From Prauserella endophytica (GTDB lineage: Bacteria > Actinomycetota > Actinomycetes > Mycobacteriales > Pseudonocardiaceae), in assembly GCF_005146945.1 (NCBI RefSeq), contig NZ_SWMS01000023.1:41666-105665 (forward strand): a stretch of 64,000 bases of DNA, in the 5' to 3' direction. Positions 17,946 through 27,200 of the stretch are shown piece after piece; position 1 is the first letter of the stretch, and each line of letters opens with the position of its first letter. The notes beneath the pieces are model-generated. The model was given only the letters and a program-made list of their open reading frames with translations, had not been told where the DNA came from and made no database searches. Position numbers and translations under genes: made by a program.

Positions 17946-18782
17946 GTGTTGGCAATGATCACGATCGTCTCGGGCAAGGGGGCACCCGGCGCGACCACGA
18001 CGTTGGCCGCGCTGGCGGCGGCCTGGCCCGTACCGGTGGTGTTGGCCGACTGCGACCCAGCCGGGGGCGACCTCGCAGCGGGCTGGCTGGGCCAGTGGGT
18101 CGTGGACGGCACGATCCGCACTGACCTCGGCGTGTTGTCGCACGCCACGGCGACCCGGCACGCGACGGCGGGCGACCCGGCCACGCTGCTCGACCACGTA
18201 CAGCAGGTTCCTCCGGCCCGGCACGTCGGGCTGCTGGCCGGGTTGAGCGCGCCGGGCCAGCACGCCGCCGTCGGCACCGCCGGGTGGACGCGCCTGACCG
18301 CGGCGCTGGCCGCGTTCAAGACCACGTCCGGGCACCCGGCCGACGCGCTGGTCGACATCGGCCGCTACAGCACGCTCACCCCATGGCCGCTGCTGCTGGC
18401 CGCCGACCTCGTGCTGGTAGCGGTACGCCCGACCCAGCGGCACATCCTGGCCGCACGCCCGCTGCTGGCCGAGCTCGCCGAGCGGATCGTCCCGCACCGG
18501 CTCGGGTTGGCGGTCTGCGCGACGACTCCGGCGGGCAGCCGGGAAGTCCGCGCGGCGCTGGGCCGGGAGGCGGGCGTGCAGGTCGCTGCGGATGCGCGGG
18601 CGGCGGCGGTGTTCTCCGACGGCGCCGACGGCGGCACGCTGCCACGCCGGTCGCCGTTGCTGCGCAGCGTGCGCCGCGCGGCGCGCCGCCTGCACGGCAC
18701 CTACCACCAGGACACCCCGGCGGAACTGCGCACACCGGCCGCACCGGGCTCGCCGGGCGTGCTCACCGGAGGAGCCCGATGA
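17946..18782 (+). CDS. CpaE/MinD-like ATPase of the Tad system
   Basis: The product is 278 residues beginning MLAMITIVSGKGAPGATTT, a deviant Walker A (KGxPGxTTT) typical of the ParA/MinD family. VVLADCDPAGGD supplies the Walker A' aspartate, and DALVDIGRYS corresponds to the switch II strand. CpaE-like proteins position the Tad pilus at the cell pole or membrane. Both GTG 17946 (GGAAGGG upstream) and ATG 17955 (GAGGG upstream) are plausible starts. Its stop overlaps the CpaF start by 4 bases. Confidence 0.8.
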   Translation: MLAMITIVSGKGAPGATTTLAALAAAWPVPVVLADCDPAGGDLAAGWLGQWVVDGTIRTDLGVLSHATATRHATAGDPATLLDHVQQVPPARHVGLLAGLSAPGQHAAVGTAGWTRLTAALAAFKTTSGHPADALVDIGRYSTLTPWPLLLAADLVLVAVRPTQRHILAARPLLAELAERIVPHRLGLAVCATTPAGSREVRAALGREAGVQVAADARAAAVFSDGADGGTLPRRSPLLRSVRRAARRLHGTYHQDTPAELRTPAAPGSPGVLTGGAR

Positions 18783-20296
18783 CGTTGCCGCACAACGGGT
18801 ACCGCCCCACCACCGGCCCCACGGCCCCGCGTCGCCCGCCCGACCTGTCGGCACCGTTCGCTGGTGCCCTGGGAACCGGGCCAGCAGCGCCGCCAGCGCC
18901 CACAGCACCGCCGGACGGGGCGACGGGCGGCTACCTGGACCCGCAGGCCGTGCGGGCGATCCGGGAGTCGGTCGCCGCCCGCCTGGAACAGGTCGCCGCC
19001 GGGGAAGCACATTTGGACTCGCCGCTGTCGGTCGAGGAGCAGCAAGCCCGGATGCGCGCCTACGTGGCCGAGGAAGTCACGGCCTGGGTACAACGTCGCG
19101 CCGCCGCGGGCCAGGCGCCGCTGCCAGTCGACGACGAACGGCGGCTCGTGCGCGCGGTGGTGGCCGCGCTGTCCGGGCTCGGCGCGTTGGAGGAGCTGCT
19201 GGAGCGCGAGGACGTGGAGAACATCCACGTCCACGGCTGCGACCACGTCTTCCTCGAACTCGCGGACGGCTCGATCGAACGGTGGCCGCATCCGGTCGCC
19301 GACACCGACGCCGAGCTGGTCGAGATGCTCGCGGCGATGTTCGCCCGCCAGGGCCAAACCAGCCGGGAGTTCAACGCCGGTCGCCCGATGGGGAACTTGC
19401 GGATTCCTGCCGGTGGCCCGCTCGGGGCGCGGGTGGCGGCGGTGATGGAGGTGTCCGACCGGCCGCGGGTGGCGATCCGCCGCCACCGCCTGGTCAACGT
19501 CGGCCTGGACGACCTGGTCGCGAACGGCACCCTCGACCCGCTGCTCGCCTCCTTCCTGCGTGCAGCCGTGCGCGCGGGCTGCAACACGGTCGTCTCCGGT
19601 GGCCCCGCTGCCGGGAAGACCACCATGTTGCGCGCGTTGTGCCGCGAGATCCCCGCCTTCGAGCACGTGGTCACCGTCGAGGAGGAGTACGAACTCGGCC
19701 TGCACATCGGCCCCCGGCCGTTGGTCACTCCGCTGGAAGCGCGCCCAGCGAACTCCGAGGGCATCGGCGAGATCACCCTAGACGACCTGCTCAAGCAGAC
19801 GCTGCGGCACTCGCCGAGCCGCGTGATCGTCGGCGAAGTTCGCGCCGGAGAAGTCACCGCCATGCTCCGCGCGCTCGGGAACGGGGCGACCGGGGGCATG
19901 TGCACCCTGCACGCGATCTCCGCGTCGGCGGTGTTCGACCGGATCGGCGCGCTCGGGCAACTCGCCGATCCACCCCTGGCCATCGACGCAGCGCACCAAT
20001 GGACCGCCTCGGCGATCGACCTCGTCGTGCACGTCGCCCGCACCGACCATCCCGGGCGCCGGGAGCGGTTCATTGCCGAAGTGATCGAGGTCGGCCCGGT
20101 CGGCGATTCCGGCCGCCCGGACACCACCCGGATCTTCGGCCCCCGCCCGGTGGACGGGCGCGCCGTGCCTGCCTACGCACCCAGCCGCGACCTGCTGGAG
20201 CGGCTGGAACGCCACGGCTTCGACCGCGCCGCGCTCGACGCCGCCGGTTCCGGCACCTGGCACACCGCTGGTTTCCCAGATGCAGGTCTGCGATGA
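18779..20296 (+). CDS. TadA/CpaF-family secretion ATPase
   Basis: The product is 505 residues and is the motor ATPase for pilus assembly. After a Pro-rich tail and an N-terminal helical domain come the conserved VENIHVHG strand and the Walker A GGPAAGKTT at about residue 273. Acidic residues follow in TVEEEYELGLH (Asp/Glu box), with Walker B VIVGEVRAGE at about 349 and the His-box GGMCTLHAIS. It overlaps the neighbours on both sides by 4 bases (ATGA), indicating tight coupling with the CpaE-like and TadB genes. All catalytic motifs are intact. Confidence 0.93.
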   Translation: MTLPHNGYRPTTGPTAPRRPPDLSAPFAGALGTGPAAPPAPTAPPDGATGGYLDPQAVRAIRESVAARLEQVAAGEAHLDSPLSVEEQQARMRAYVAEEVTAWVQRRAAAGQAPLPVDDERRLVRAVVAALSGLGALEELLEREDVENIHVHGCDHVFLELADGSIERWPHPVADTDAELVEMLAAMFARQGQTSREFNAGRPMGNLRIPAGGPLGARVAAVMEVSDRPRVAIRRHRLVNVGLDDLVANGTLDPLLASFLRAAVRAGCNTVVSGGPAAGKTTMLRALCREIPAFEHVVTVEEEYELGLHIGPRPLVTPLEARPANSEGIGEITLDDLLKQTLRHSPSRVIVGEVRAGEVTAMLRALGNGATGGMCTLHAISASAVFDRIGALGQLADPPLAIDAAHQWTASAIDLVVHVARTDHPGRRERFIAEVIEVGPVGDSGRPDTTRIFGPRPVDGRAVPAYAPSRDLLERLERHGFDRAALDAAGSGTWHTAGFPDAGLR

Positions 20297-21234
20297 CGAC
20301 CGTGTGGCCGTGGCTGCTCGGCCTGGCGGCGGTGCTGGCGGTGGCCTGCGCCGTGGCCGCGTTCCTGCCGCTCGCCGCGCGGCAGCCCGACGAGTCCGCT
20401 CGAGCAACCACGCCATGGGGGTTGCTTGCTTGGCGAGCAGTCGTCGCACGGGTTCCGCTGCGCCGGGTGTTGCTGGCCGTGGCCGCAGGCGCTGTGGTGT
20501 GGTGGGCCACCGGCTGGCCGGTCGCCGCGATCATCGCCGCCGCCGGAGTGATCACGGTGCCGATCCTGGCCCGCGGACACGACGCGCAGCGGCTCATTAC
20601 CCGGCTCGACGCGTTGGCAAGCTGGGTGCGGCGCCTGGCCGACGTACTCGCCTCCGGCGCCGGTGGCCTGGAGCAGGCGATCGCCAGCTCCGCGCGCACC
20701 GCACCCGAGGCGCTCGCCACGGAAGTGGAGACCCTGGCGGTGCGGCTGCGCACCCGCGGCCTGGAGCAGGCGTTGCGCGCGTTCGCCGAGGACGTCGGTG
20801 ACGAGGCCGCTGACGAGGTGGTCCTTGCGCTGATCTTGCGCTCGCGGGCGGGCGGGCGTGGCCTGGTCGACATCCTCGACGCCAAAGCCACCGCTCTGGA
20901 ACGGGAAGTGGTGGCGCGCCGGGACATCGAAGCCGACCGCGCCAAACCCCGCACCGACGTTCGCGCGATCCTCGGCATCACCGCCGTCCTGTTGGCCGGG
21001 CTGGTGTTCTTCGCCCACGAGTTCCTCACCCCGTTCAACGATGTGCTGGGTCAGCTGGTGATGGCCGGGATCGGCGGACTCCTGGGCGCGGCCGGGTGGT
21101 GGATGCACCTCCTGACCCGAACTCGCCGCCCGGCGCGGCTGCTCGGCGCGGCCTCGCGCACCCCGGTGGGGGCACCGAAACCGACGCGGAAGGCGGCCGT
21201 GGTCGCCCCGGCCGGGGAGGGGGTGCCGCGATGA
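20293..21234 (+). CDS. TadB-like inner-membrane platform protein
   Basis: The product is 313 residues with hydrophobic helices at the N-terminus (WLLGLAAVLAVACAVAAFLPL, LLAVAAGAVVWWATGWPVAAI) and at the C-terminus (ILGITAVLLAGLVFFA, MAGIGGLLGAAGWWM). Between them lies a cytoplasmic type II secretion F domain with LASWVRRLADVLASGAGGLEQAI and the GLEQALRAFAEDV repeat. TadB and TadC form the membrane platform on which the CpaF ATPase acts. Overlapping start and stop codons link it to both flanking genes. Confidence 0.88.
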   Translation: MTTVWPWLLGLAAVLAVACAVAAFLPLAARQPDESARATTPWGLLAWRAVVARVPLRRVLLAVAAGAVVWWATGWPVAAIIAAAGVITVPILARGHDAQRLITRLDALASWVRRLADVLASGAGGLEQAIASSARTAPEALATEVETLAVRLRTRGLEQALRAFAEDVGDEAADEVVLALILRSRAGGRGLVDILDAKATALEREVVARRDIEADRAKPRTDVRAILGITAVLLAGLVFFAHEFLTPFNDVLGQLVMAGIGGLLGAAGWWMHLLTRTRRPARLLGAASRTPVGAPKPTRKAAVVAPAGEGVPR

Positions 21235-22136
21235 GCCCCGGCTTCACCGCTGCGGTGCTGGGCGCGCTCGCAGGGCTCGCGGTCGTGTGCGTGATCCTGG
21301 CTCTGGTACGCCCGGCCCCGGTCAACCTGGCCGCCGCGGTCGCCGAGCTGGACGACCGCACCGCTCGCCGCGCCGACGGCGCTCCGCCAAGGGGCCGGTG
21401 GGCGACGCGGCTGGAGCACCTCGCCGGCTACTCGGCTCGGTCATCGAGCCGCTGGTGGGGCATCCCCACCGCCGACCTCGACGTACTCGACCACACGCCC
21501 GAACGCTATGTCGCCCGCCGCCTGGCCTGGGCCGCAGGCGCCACCGCGGCCGTTCTCACGGTGACGGGGCTGGCGTGGTTCGCCCGGCTCGGCTTTCCCA
21601 CCACCGTGGTGGTGCTGGCCGCCGTGATCGCAGCCGTGGCGGGATCGGTGGTGCCGGTCCTGGCCGTGCGCGAGGACGCCACCCGGGCACGGGAGGAGTT
21701 CCGCCGCGCGACTGCGGCCTACCTCGACCTCGTGGCCCAGGAACGAGCCACCGGCCGTGCGCCGAGTCAAGCGCTAGGCGAAGCCGCCGCGGTCGGCGAT
21801 TCCTGGGTGTTCGCCCGGATCAGCCGCACGCTCGGCCGCGCGATGCGCGCCGGGCACACCCCCTGGGTTGCCTTGTCCCGGTTGGGAAAGCGGATGGGCG
21901 TGGTCGAACTCGCCGACCTGGCCGACATCCTCGCCACCGCCGCCGACGGCGCCGCCATCTACAGCACGCTGATCGCCAAAGCGAGCGCGCTGCGCTCCGC
22001 AGCCCTGGCCGCGGACAAGGCCGACGCCAACGCCCGCTCCCAACGCCTCGCGCTTCCGGTGGCGCTGCTGCTGGTCGCGTTCCTCCTGCTGGTCATGTAC
22101 CCGGCCATGATCCGGTTGATTGCCGGAGGCGCCTAA
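21231..22136 (+). CDS. TadC-like inner-membrane platform protein
   Basis: The product is 301 residues with an N-terminal membrane helix, two central helices (RLAWAAGATAAVLTVTGLAWFA and VVVLAAVIAAVAGSVVPVL) and a C-terminal one (LALPVALLLVAFLLLVMYPAM). The T2SF domain region lies between (ATAAYLDLVAQERATGRAP ... MGVVELADLADILATAADG). It partners TadB. ATG 21231 is preceded by a GGGGAGGGGG purine tract and overlaps the TadB stop. A 70-base gap follows before the pilin gene. Confidence 0.87.
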   Translation: MSPGFTAAVLGALAGLAVVCVILALVRPAPVNLAAAVAELDDRTARRADGAPPRGRWATRLEHLAGYSARSSSRWWGIPTADLDVLDHTPERYVARRLAWAAGATAAVLTVTGLAWFARLGFPTTVVVLAAVIAAVAGSVVPVLAVREDATRAREEFRRATAAYLDLVAQERATGRAPSQALGEAAAVGDSWVFARISRTLGRAMRAGHTPWVALSRLGKRMGVVELADLADILATAADGAAIYSTLIAKASALRSAALAADKADANARSQRLALPVALLLVAFLLLVMYPAMIRLIAGGA

Positions 22137-22206
22137 CAAAACCTCTGGGTTCAAAACCGCTGCGGGACAACAGAACCGCAGGTGACGTGAAGGGAGTTGA
22201 ACACCG

Positions 22207-22461
22207 ATGCCGAAGACAGTCCGCAGCATCCACACCAGAGTCCGGTGGCGCTACGGGCAGCTCGTTGGGGTCCTCACCGGTCTGGCGGTGGCGCTGGTCA
22301 CCACCGTGGAGAACCGGTGGGCACAGGCACGGGCGTCCGGTGATCGCGGTTCGGAGTCGGTGGAAAAGGCCGTGCTCGTCGCTATCGGTCTGGCCGTGGT
22401 GCTCGGGCTCGCGTTCGCCATCCGCGCCGTGGTGCAGAAATACCAAGGCCAGCTCCAGTGA
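22207..22461 (+). CDS. Type IVb (Flp-like) pilin with a long leader
   Basis: The product is 84 residues. The C-terminal part GDRG/SESVEKAVLVAIGLAVV has the hallmarks of a type IVb prepilin: a Gly before the cleavage site (about G48), Glu at +5 (E53) and a hydrophobic helix, giving a mature pilin of about 36 residues. The 48-residue leader is unusually long and contains a second hydrophobic stretch (LVGVLTGLAVALVTTV). AAGGGAG precedes the ATG. The prepilin peptidase at 14904 is the expected processing enzyme. It is probably the major subunit of the pilus. Confidence 0.8.
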   Translation: MPKTVRSIHTRVRWRYGQLVGVLTGLAVALVTTVENRWAQARASGDRGSESVEKAVLVAIGLAVVLGLAFAIRAVVQKYQGQLQ

Positions 22462-22527
22462 TCAGCGCGACCGGACTGCGCTGCGCCGGTGGCTGGCGTG
22501 CAGGAGTCAACGAAGGGAGCGACCAGG

Positions 22528-22965
22528 ATGGCGACGACCGAAGAGATCGAACGCCGGGTTGAACAGGCCGACGCCGCTCGTAGCGCGAAACGCTCAGCCG
22601 TCGCGAAACGGGTCGGGGAACTCGCCCAGCAAAGGGCCTCGATCGCGGAACAGCTCAGCGACATCGAGCGTGAGCTCGGGGACGTGCTTGCCGAATCCAC
22701 GGACGTCATGGAGATCGCCGAGCTGGCGCGCTTCACCGACATCCCGGCGGCTGACCTCAACCGGTGGCTGGGCAGTCGGAAGGCGACTCGCTCCAAGCGG
22801 AAGAAGCCTGCCGGGCGCGCGTCGAGCACGAAGAGCGCCGCGACCCCGGCATCGTCCACACGAGACACACCAGCGGCGGACGCGCCATCCACCCGACGCA
22901 AACCTCCCGCGCCGGGCGACGACACGGCGAACGCGTCCGACCCGGTGACCACGGAGGTCGGCTGA
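22528..22965 (+). CDS. Coiled-coil protein with a basic tail
   Basis: The product is 145 residues. Residues 1-60 form a charged coiled coil (EEIERRVEQADAARSAKRSA, SIAEQLSDIERELGDVL). EIAELARFTDIPAADLNRWL then resembles a helix-turn-helix, and a Lys/Ser/Pro-rich tail of about 60 residues is likely disordered. A DNA- or polymer-binding role is possible, but I do not recognise the family. It is embedded between the pilin and pseudopilin genes and overlaps the latter by 1 base, so it belongs to the Tad operon. Confidence 0.65.
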   Translation: MATTEEIERRVEQADAARSAKRSAVAKRVGELAQQRASIAEQLSDIERELGDVLAESTDVMEIAELARFTDIPAADLNRWLGSRKATRSKRKKPAGRASSTKSAATPASSTRDTPAADAPSTRRKPPAPGDDTANASDPVTTEVG

Positions 22966-23378
22966 TGCTATCCCGCGGCCTGGGCAACGACACCGGCTCG
23001 GAGTCGGTGGGACTGGCCTTGCTGTTCCCAGTCGTGCTGCTGCTGATCCTGTCGGCGGTGCAGGGCGGGTTATGGTGGTACGCGCACGCCGTCGCCAGCC
23101 AGGCAGCCCAAGCCGGAGTCGACGCTGGTCGTCCGGTCGGCGCCACGAACACCACGGCGGTCCAGTCGGCGCGTTCGTTCGCTGCCCGAGCGGGAAGTGG
23201 CGTGCTTGCCGCCCCCGAGGCGCAGGCCGTAGTCACCGCGGACAACGTGCAGGTCACTGTGTCGGGGTCTGCTCCACGTTTGCTGCCCATGCCGGGCCTA
23301 GACATCGAGATCTCCGCCACCGCGCGGGCCGTGAAGGAGCGCTTCACCGTGCCCCTGGCCGCCGGAGGTGGCTCATGA
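22965..23378 (+). CDS. TadE-like pseudopilin
   Basis: The product is 137 residues. A short leader ends at G11 before SESVGLALLFPVVLLLILSAV, a single N-terminal hydrophobic helix as in TadE-type minor pilins. The +5 Glu is replaced by Gly. A soluble extracytoplasmic domain follows (ARSFAARAGSGVLAAPEAQA, MPGLDIEISATARAVKERF). It starts within the stop of the upstream gene and its own stop overlaps the next start, linking it to two further pseudopilin genes. Confidence 0.8.
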   Translation: MLSRGLGNDTGSESVGLALLFPVVLLLILSAVQGGLWWYAHAVASQAAQAGVDAGRPVGATNTTAVQSARSFAARAGSGVLAAPEAQAVVTADNVQVTVSGSAPRLLPMPGLDIEISATARAVKERFTVPLAAGGGS

Positions 23379-23833
23379 GCCGCAACACCCGACTCCGTCG
23401 ACATGGTCTGCGGTCGCGGTGGTGGGGTGATGCGGGTTCGGTCAGCGTCGAGGCCGCGGTGCTCGTGCCTGCCGTGCTCTTCGTCGGGCTGCTGATCGTC
23501 GCAGGTGCCCGCACCTCCTCGGCGCAGCAGGCGGTCGACAATGCCGCCACCGCCGCGGCGCGGGCCGCCTCGATCGCCCGCGGCCCGGCTGCGGCGCAAC
23601 AGGCCGGGGCGGCGGTGGCCCGGGAACGGTTGGCGCGCGAGGGCATCACCTGCCGCGAGTCCAGCGTGGCGATCGACGCCAGCCAGATCACGGTCGGCCG
23701 CGCCGGGTACGTCCGAGCCAGCGTCACGTGTCGCGTTCCGCTCGGCGATCTTGCTTTGCCCGTCCCGAACGGAACCCGAACGATCACCGGTGCCTTCACC
23801 AGCCCGGTCGACCCGTATCGAGGCATCCCATGA
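23375..23833 (+). CDS. TadE/TadG-like pseudopilin
   Basis: The product is 152 residues. A basic leader ending GDAG precedes SVSVEAAVLVPAVLFVGLL, with Glu at +5, the classic TadE-type processing site. The following domain has an Ala-rich helix (AQQAVDNAATAAARAASIA) and two cysteines (ITCRESSVA, VTCRVPLGDLALP) that could form a disulfide outside the cell. It is coupled by ATGA overlaps to both neighbours. Confidence 0.8.
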   Translation: MSRNTRLRRHGLRSRWWGDAGSVSVEAAVLVPAVLFVGLLIVAGARTSSAQQAVDNAATAAARAASIARGPAAAQQAGAAVARERLAREGITCRESSVAIDASQITVGRAGYVRASVTCRVPLGDLALPVPNGTRTITGAFTSPVDPYRGIP

Positions 23834-24258
23834 CCTCCCGAGCAACGACGGCACCAACACCGCCGCGGGATGCCGGGTCCGTGAGCGTGATGGTCGCCGT
23901 CCTGGTGCCCGCGCTGCTGCTCGTGCTCGCCTTAGTCGTAGACGGCTCCGCGCGGCTGCGGGCGATCGCCCGCGCCGACGCGCTGGCCGCCGAAGCCGCC
24001 CGCGCGGCCAACACCGCGGTGGACACCCGCAGCCCCGCGGTCAGCATCGACACGACGACCGCAGCGCGCACTGCCGCCGACTACCTCGCTCGTGCCGGGT
24101 ATCCCGGTCAGGTCAGCGTCGCCGGACCGCGCGCGGTCCGCGTGACCGTCACCGTCGTCGAGCCCACCCCCATCGGGTTGCTCGGCGGTACCGCCGAGGC
24201 GACGGGCACCGCGTTGGCCGAACTCGGCGTCGGCACCCGGACCGGTGACCTGCCATGA
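23830..24258 (+). CDS. TadG/Rv3654c-like pilus protein
   Basis: The product is 142 residues. RDAG precedes SVSVMVAVLVPALLLVLALVV, a helix like those of the two preceding pseudopilins but with Met at +5, so processing is uncertain. An Ala-rich helix (RADALAAEAARAANTAV) and a small beta-rich domain follow. Its position as the third pseudopilin matches the small TadG-like genes of mycobacterial Tad loci. It overlaps the next gene by 4 bases. Confidence 0.75.
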   Translation: MTSRATTAPTPPRDAGSVSVMVAVLVPALLLVLALVVDGSARLRAIARADALAAEAARAANTAVDTRSPAVSIDTTTAARTAADYLARAGYPGQVSVAGPRAVRVTVTVVEPTPIGLLGGTAEATGTALAELGVGTRTGDLP

Positions 24259-27200
24259 CCGCCGCACCAGCACAGCGGATTCGCGGGGCACTCGCCGCGC
24301 TGGCCTTGCTTGCCTTCATTGCCGGGATACCGTGCGGACTTCTCGCGCTTGGCGCCGACCCGGCCCGCCTGTTTCCCGACCATTGGCCCGACCCGGCTCC
24401 GATCGGTCAATGGCCCGAACGGATCTGGAACGCGTTGCGGTGGGCGTGGCTGACCGGCGACCTCGTGCTCTGGCTGGTCGTGGCGGTGGCGTGGGCCGGC
24501 TGGTTCTTGCTGACTCTTTCCGTCGTGGTCGAGGTGATTCGCCAGACGGGGCACGGTGTCCGTACCGCCCGCGGTCTGCTGCGCCGGGTGCCGCGTGGCC
24601 GATGGATCGCCGGACTGGTGGCCGCCGTTCTCGTGGCCACCTCCGCCGGTACCGCAGGGGCATCGACAGCCCCGGCAACACCGGTTGCGGCCACCGCGCC
24701 GCCATGGCCCCACGAACATCCCGTCACGGCAGCCCGGGTCTCCGCAACGGACACCGCGACCGACCAGACTGCGGTGACGGTCGGCGCCCCAAGCACGTCG
24801 TCTCCCGCAGCGGCGGGAACAGACGACGCCGTGCCCTACACGGTGGTCCACGGCGACACCTTGTGGGACTTGGCCGAACGCCACCTCGGCCGTGGCACCC
24901 GCTACCACGAGATCGTGCGGCTCAACCCCGGCCTGCTCGCCGACAGCCCCGGCGACCTGGAACCGGGATGGACGCTGCTGTTGCCACCGGACGCCGTCGC
25001 CTTGCCCCATCCCGCGGACATCGCCACAGCGAGCGGGCGCACCGTCACCGTCGAGCCCACCGACACGCTCTCGGCCATCGCGGAACGCGAACTCGGCGAC
25101 CCAGACGCCTGGCGCGCGATCTTCGACCTCAACGCCGGCCGCACCCAACCCGACGGCCGCGCGCTGCGCCACCCCGACCAGATCCTACCCGGCTGGCACC
25201 TCGTCCTGCCCGCCCAAGCGGCACCACCACCCGCGCAGCCACCAGAGCAGCCCGCGACGCCACCGAACAGCCCGGCACCCGCTCACGCCCCAGAAGGCCC
25301 GGCTACCTCCGCCGAGCAGCCCGCCCCGCCGCACGCACCTCGAGGAGAACAGCCGGACATGCCCGAGGCACAACCCGGAACCGGTATCGCACTGCCGACC
25401 GGTGCGTTCGTCGGCCTCGGACTGGCTGCCCTGATCACCCTCGCGATGATCACCGTCCGACTCCGGCGCCGCCGCTGGTACCACCCCGGCGCACGCGACG
25501 ACGCTGACCCTGCCGGCCTCCCGGTCGTCCGCGCACTGCGCATCGCCCACGACACCACCGCGCCCCAGCCGGTCGACGACAACCCGGCCGCTGCGCCCGC
25601 ACCACCTGGACATCCACGACCGGCCGACATCCACGCCCGCGACCGAGCCCAGGCCACGGTCCGTGCTGTGCTCCCGGCACCCCAGGACACCTCGCTCGGC
25701 GTACGCGACGGGCACGCCATCGCGCTCGACCTCGCCAGCACGCGAGGACTGGGACTCACCGGTCCCGGTGCCCACGCCGCCGCACGGGCCTTGATCACGA
25801 CCCTGCTCGCGCAGGCCACCAGCGATGACCTCGACGCCATGATCGTGATGCCCGCCGACGACGCCCGCGCGCTCTTCGGACACGACCTGCCGGATCCCGT
25901 CCCGGACCGGCTCCTCGTCGTTGACGACCTGCCCGCAGCGCTGGCGACGTTGGAGGCCGAACTGGTCGCCCGCACCGACACCGGCGACCTCGCGCGGGAC
26001 GACCCACCAGCGAACACAGCGTTTTCGAGCGGCGACACCGGACCTGCCGTGGTGGTAGCCACGCCCACCGCGGACACGAACCGGCGTGCGCACGCCGTCC
26101 TCGACAACGGCGCGCACCTCGGTCTGGCTGGCGTGTTCCTCGGCCCCTGGCACCCCGGCGGCACCGTGCGCGTGCGCGACGACGGCACCGTCGAAGCGAC
26201 CAGCCCCACCCTGAGCGATGACTTGGCCGGCACCCGACTGTTCACCTTGCCGGACGCCGACGCCCGTGACCTGCTCGCACTCCTGCACGCGGCCGAGCCC
26301 GGCAGCGACGACCCGATCCGAGACCGCACCGGCGCCAGCAGCGCCGTGGAAACGGGCACACAGCGGCAAAGCCGGGCCGAGAACACGACGGCGAGTCCCG
26401 AGCCACCCGTCTTCGAGTACGAGTTCGCTACCGAACCCGACGCCGCAGCCGTGACCCCACCGACGGAGACCGCCAGCGACAACCGCGGCGAGCACCCCAC
26501 GACCGGACCGTCCGGACCGGCTGAATCAGAAACGACCGAGCCATCCCCGACGGAGGTCAGCAACCACCCACGCCCCTCGGCCGCCCGGCGCGACGACAAC
26601 CCAACGACCGAGCCGCGCCCGGCCACAGAACCAGCCCCGGCCCCGCCACTGCACCTGCAGGTGCTCGGCCGGCTGCACCTGACCAGAGCGTATCCCGAAC
26701 CCCGTGACCTCATCGACGTCCTCGCTCCGCGGCAACGCGAGATCCTGGTCTACCTGGCGCTACACCGTGACGGGTGCCGACGCGAAACCCTCAGCGCCGC
26801 GCTCTGGCCGGACGCGCCCGGCGAACGTCCCTACAACAGCTTCCACGCGACCCTGTCCCAGCTACGCCGCGGCCTTCGCCGGGCAAGCAACGACGACACC
26901 CTCGACATCATCGTCAACCAGGACAGCCACTACCGGCTCGACCAGACGATCCTGACCGCCGACCTCTGGCGGCTCCAGGACGCCATCACCGCCAGCCGCC
27001 AAGCCCCGGCAACAGAGGCTGTCGCGGCGGCGAATCGCGTCACCGAGCTGTACCGCGGAGACCTCGCCGAAGGCATCACCGCGGACTGGATCGACGGGCC
27101 CCGCGAAGCCCTCCGCCGCGATGTCCTCGACGCGCTCAGCACCCTGATCCGCAAGATCAGAACCGACAGCCCCGAACAGGCACTCGCTCTGCTGGAACAA

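Noticed and set aside
16310..18358. A 682-codon minus-strand frame
   Set aside because: It lies antisense to the secreted protein, SAF and CpaE-like genes and has the Arg/Pro/Ala-rich composition of a GC-rich shadow.
18592..21234. An 880-codon plus-strand frame across the CpaF and TadB genes
   Set aside because: Only the part from 20293 is real (TadB). The upstream part is an Arg-rich shadow of the CpaF gene, which carries all ATPase motifs in another frame.
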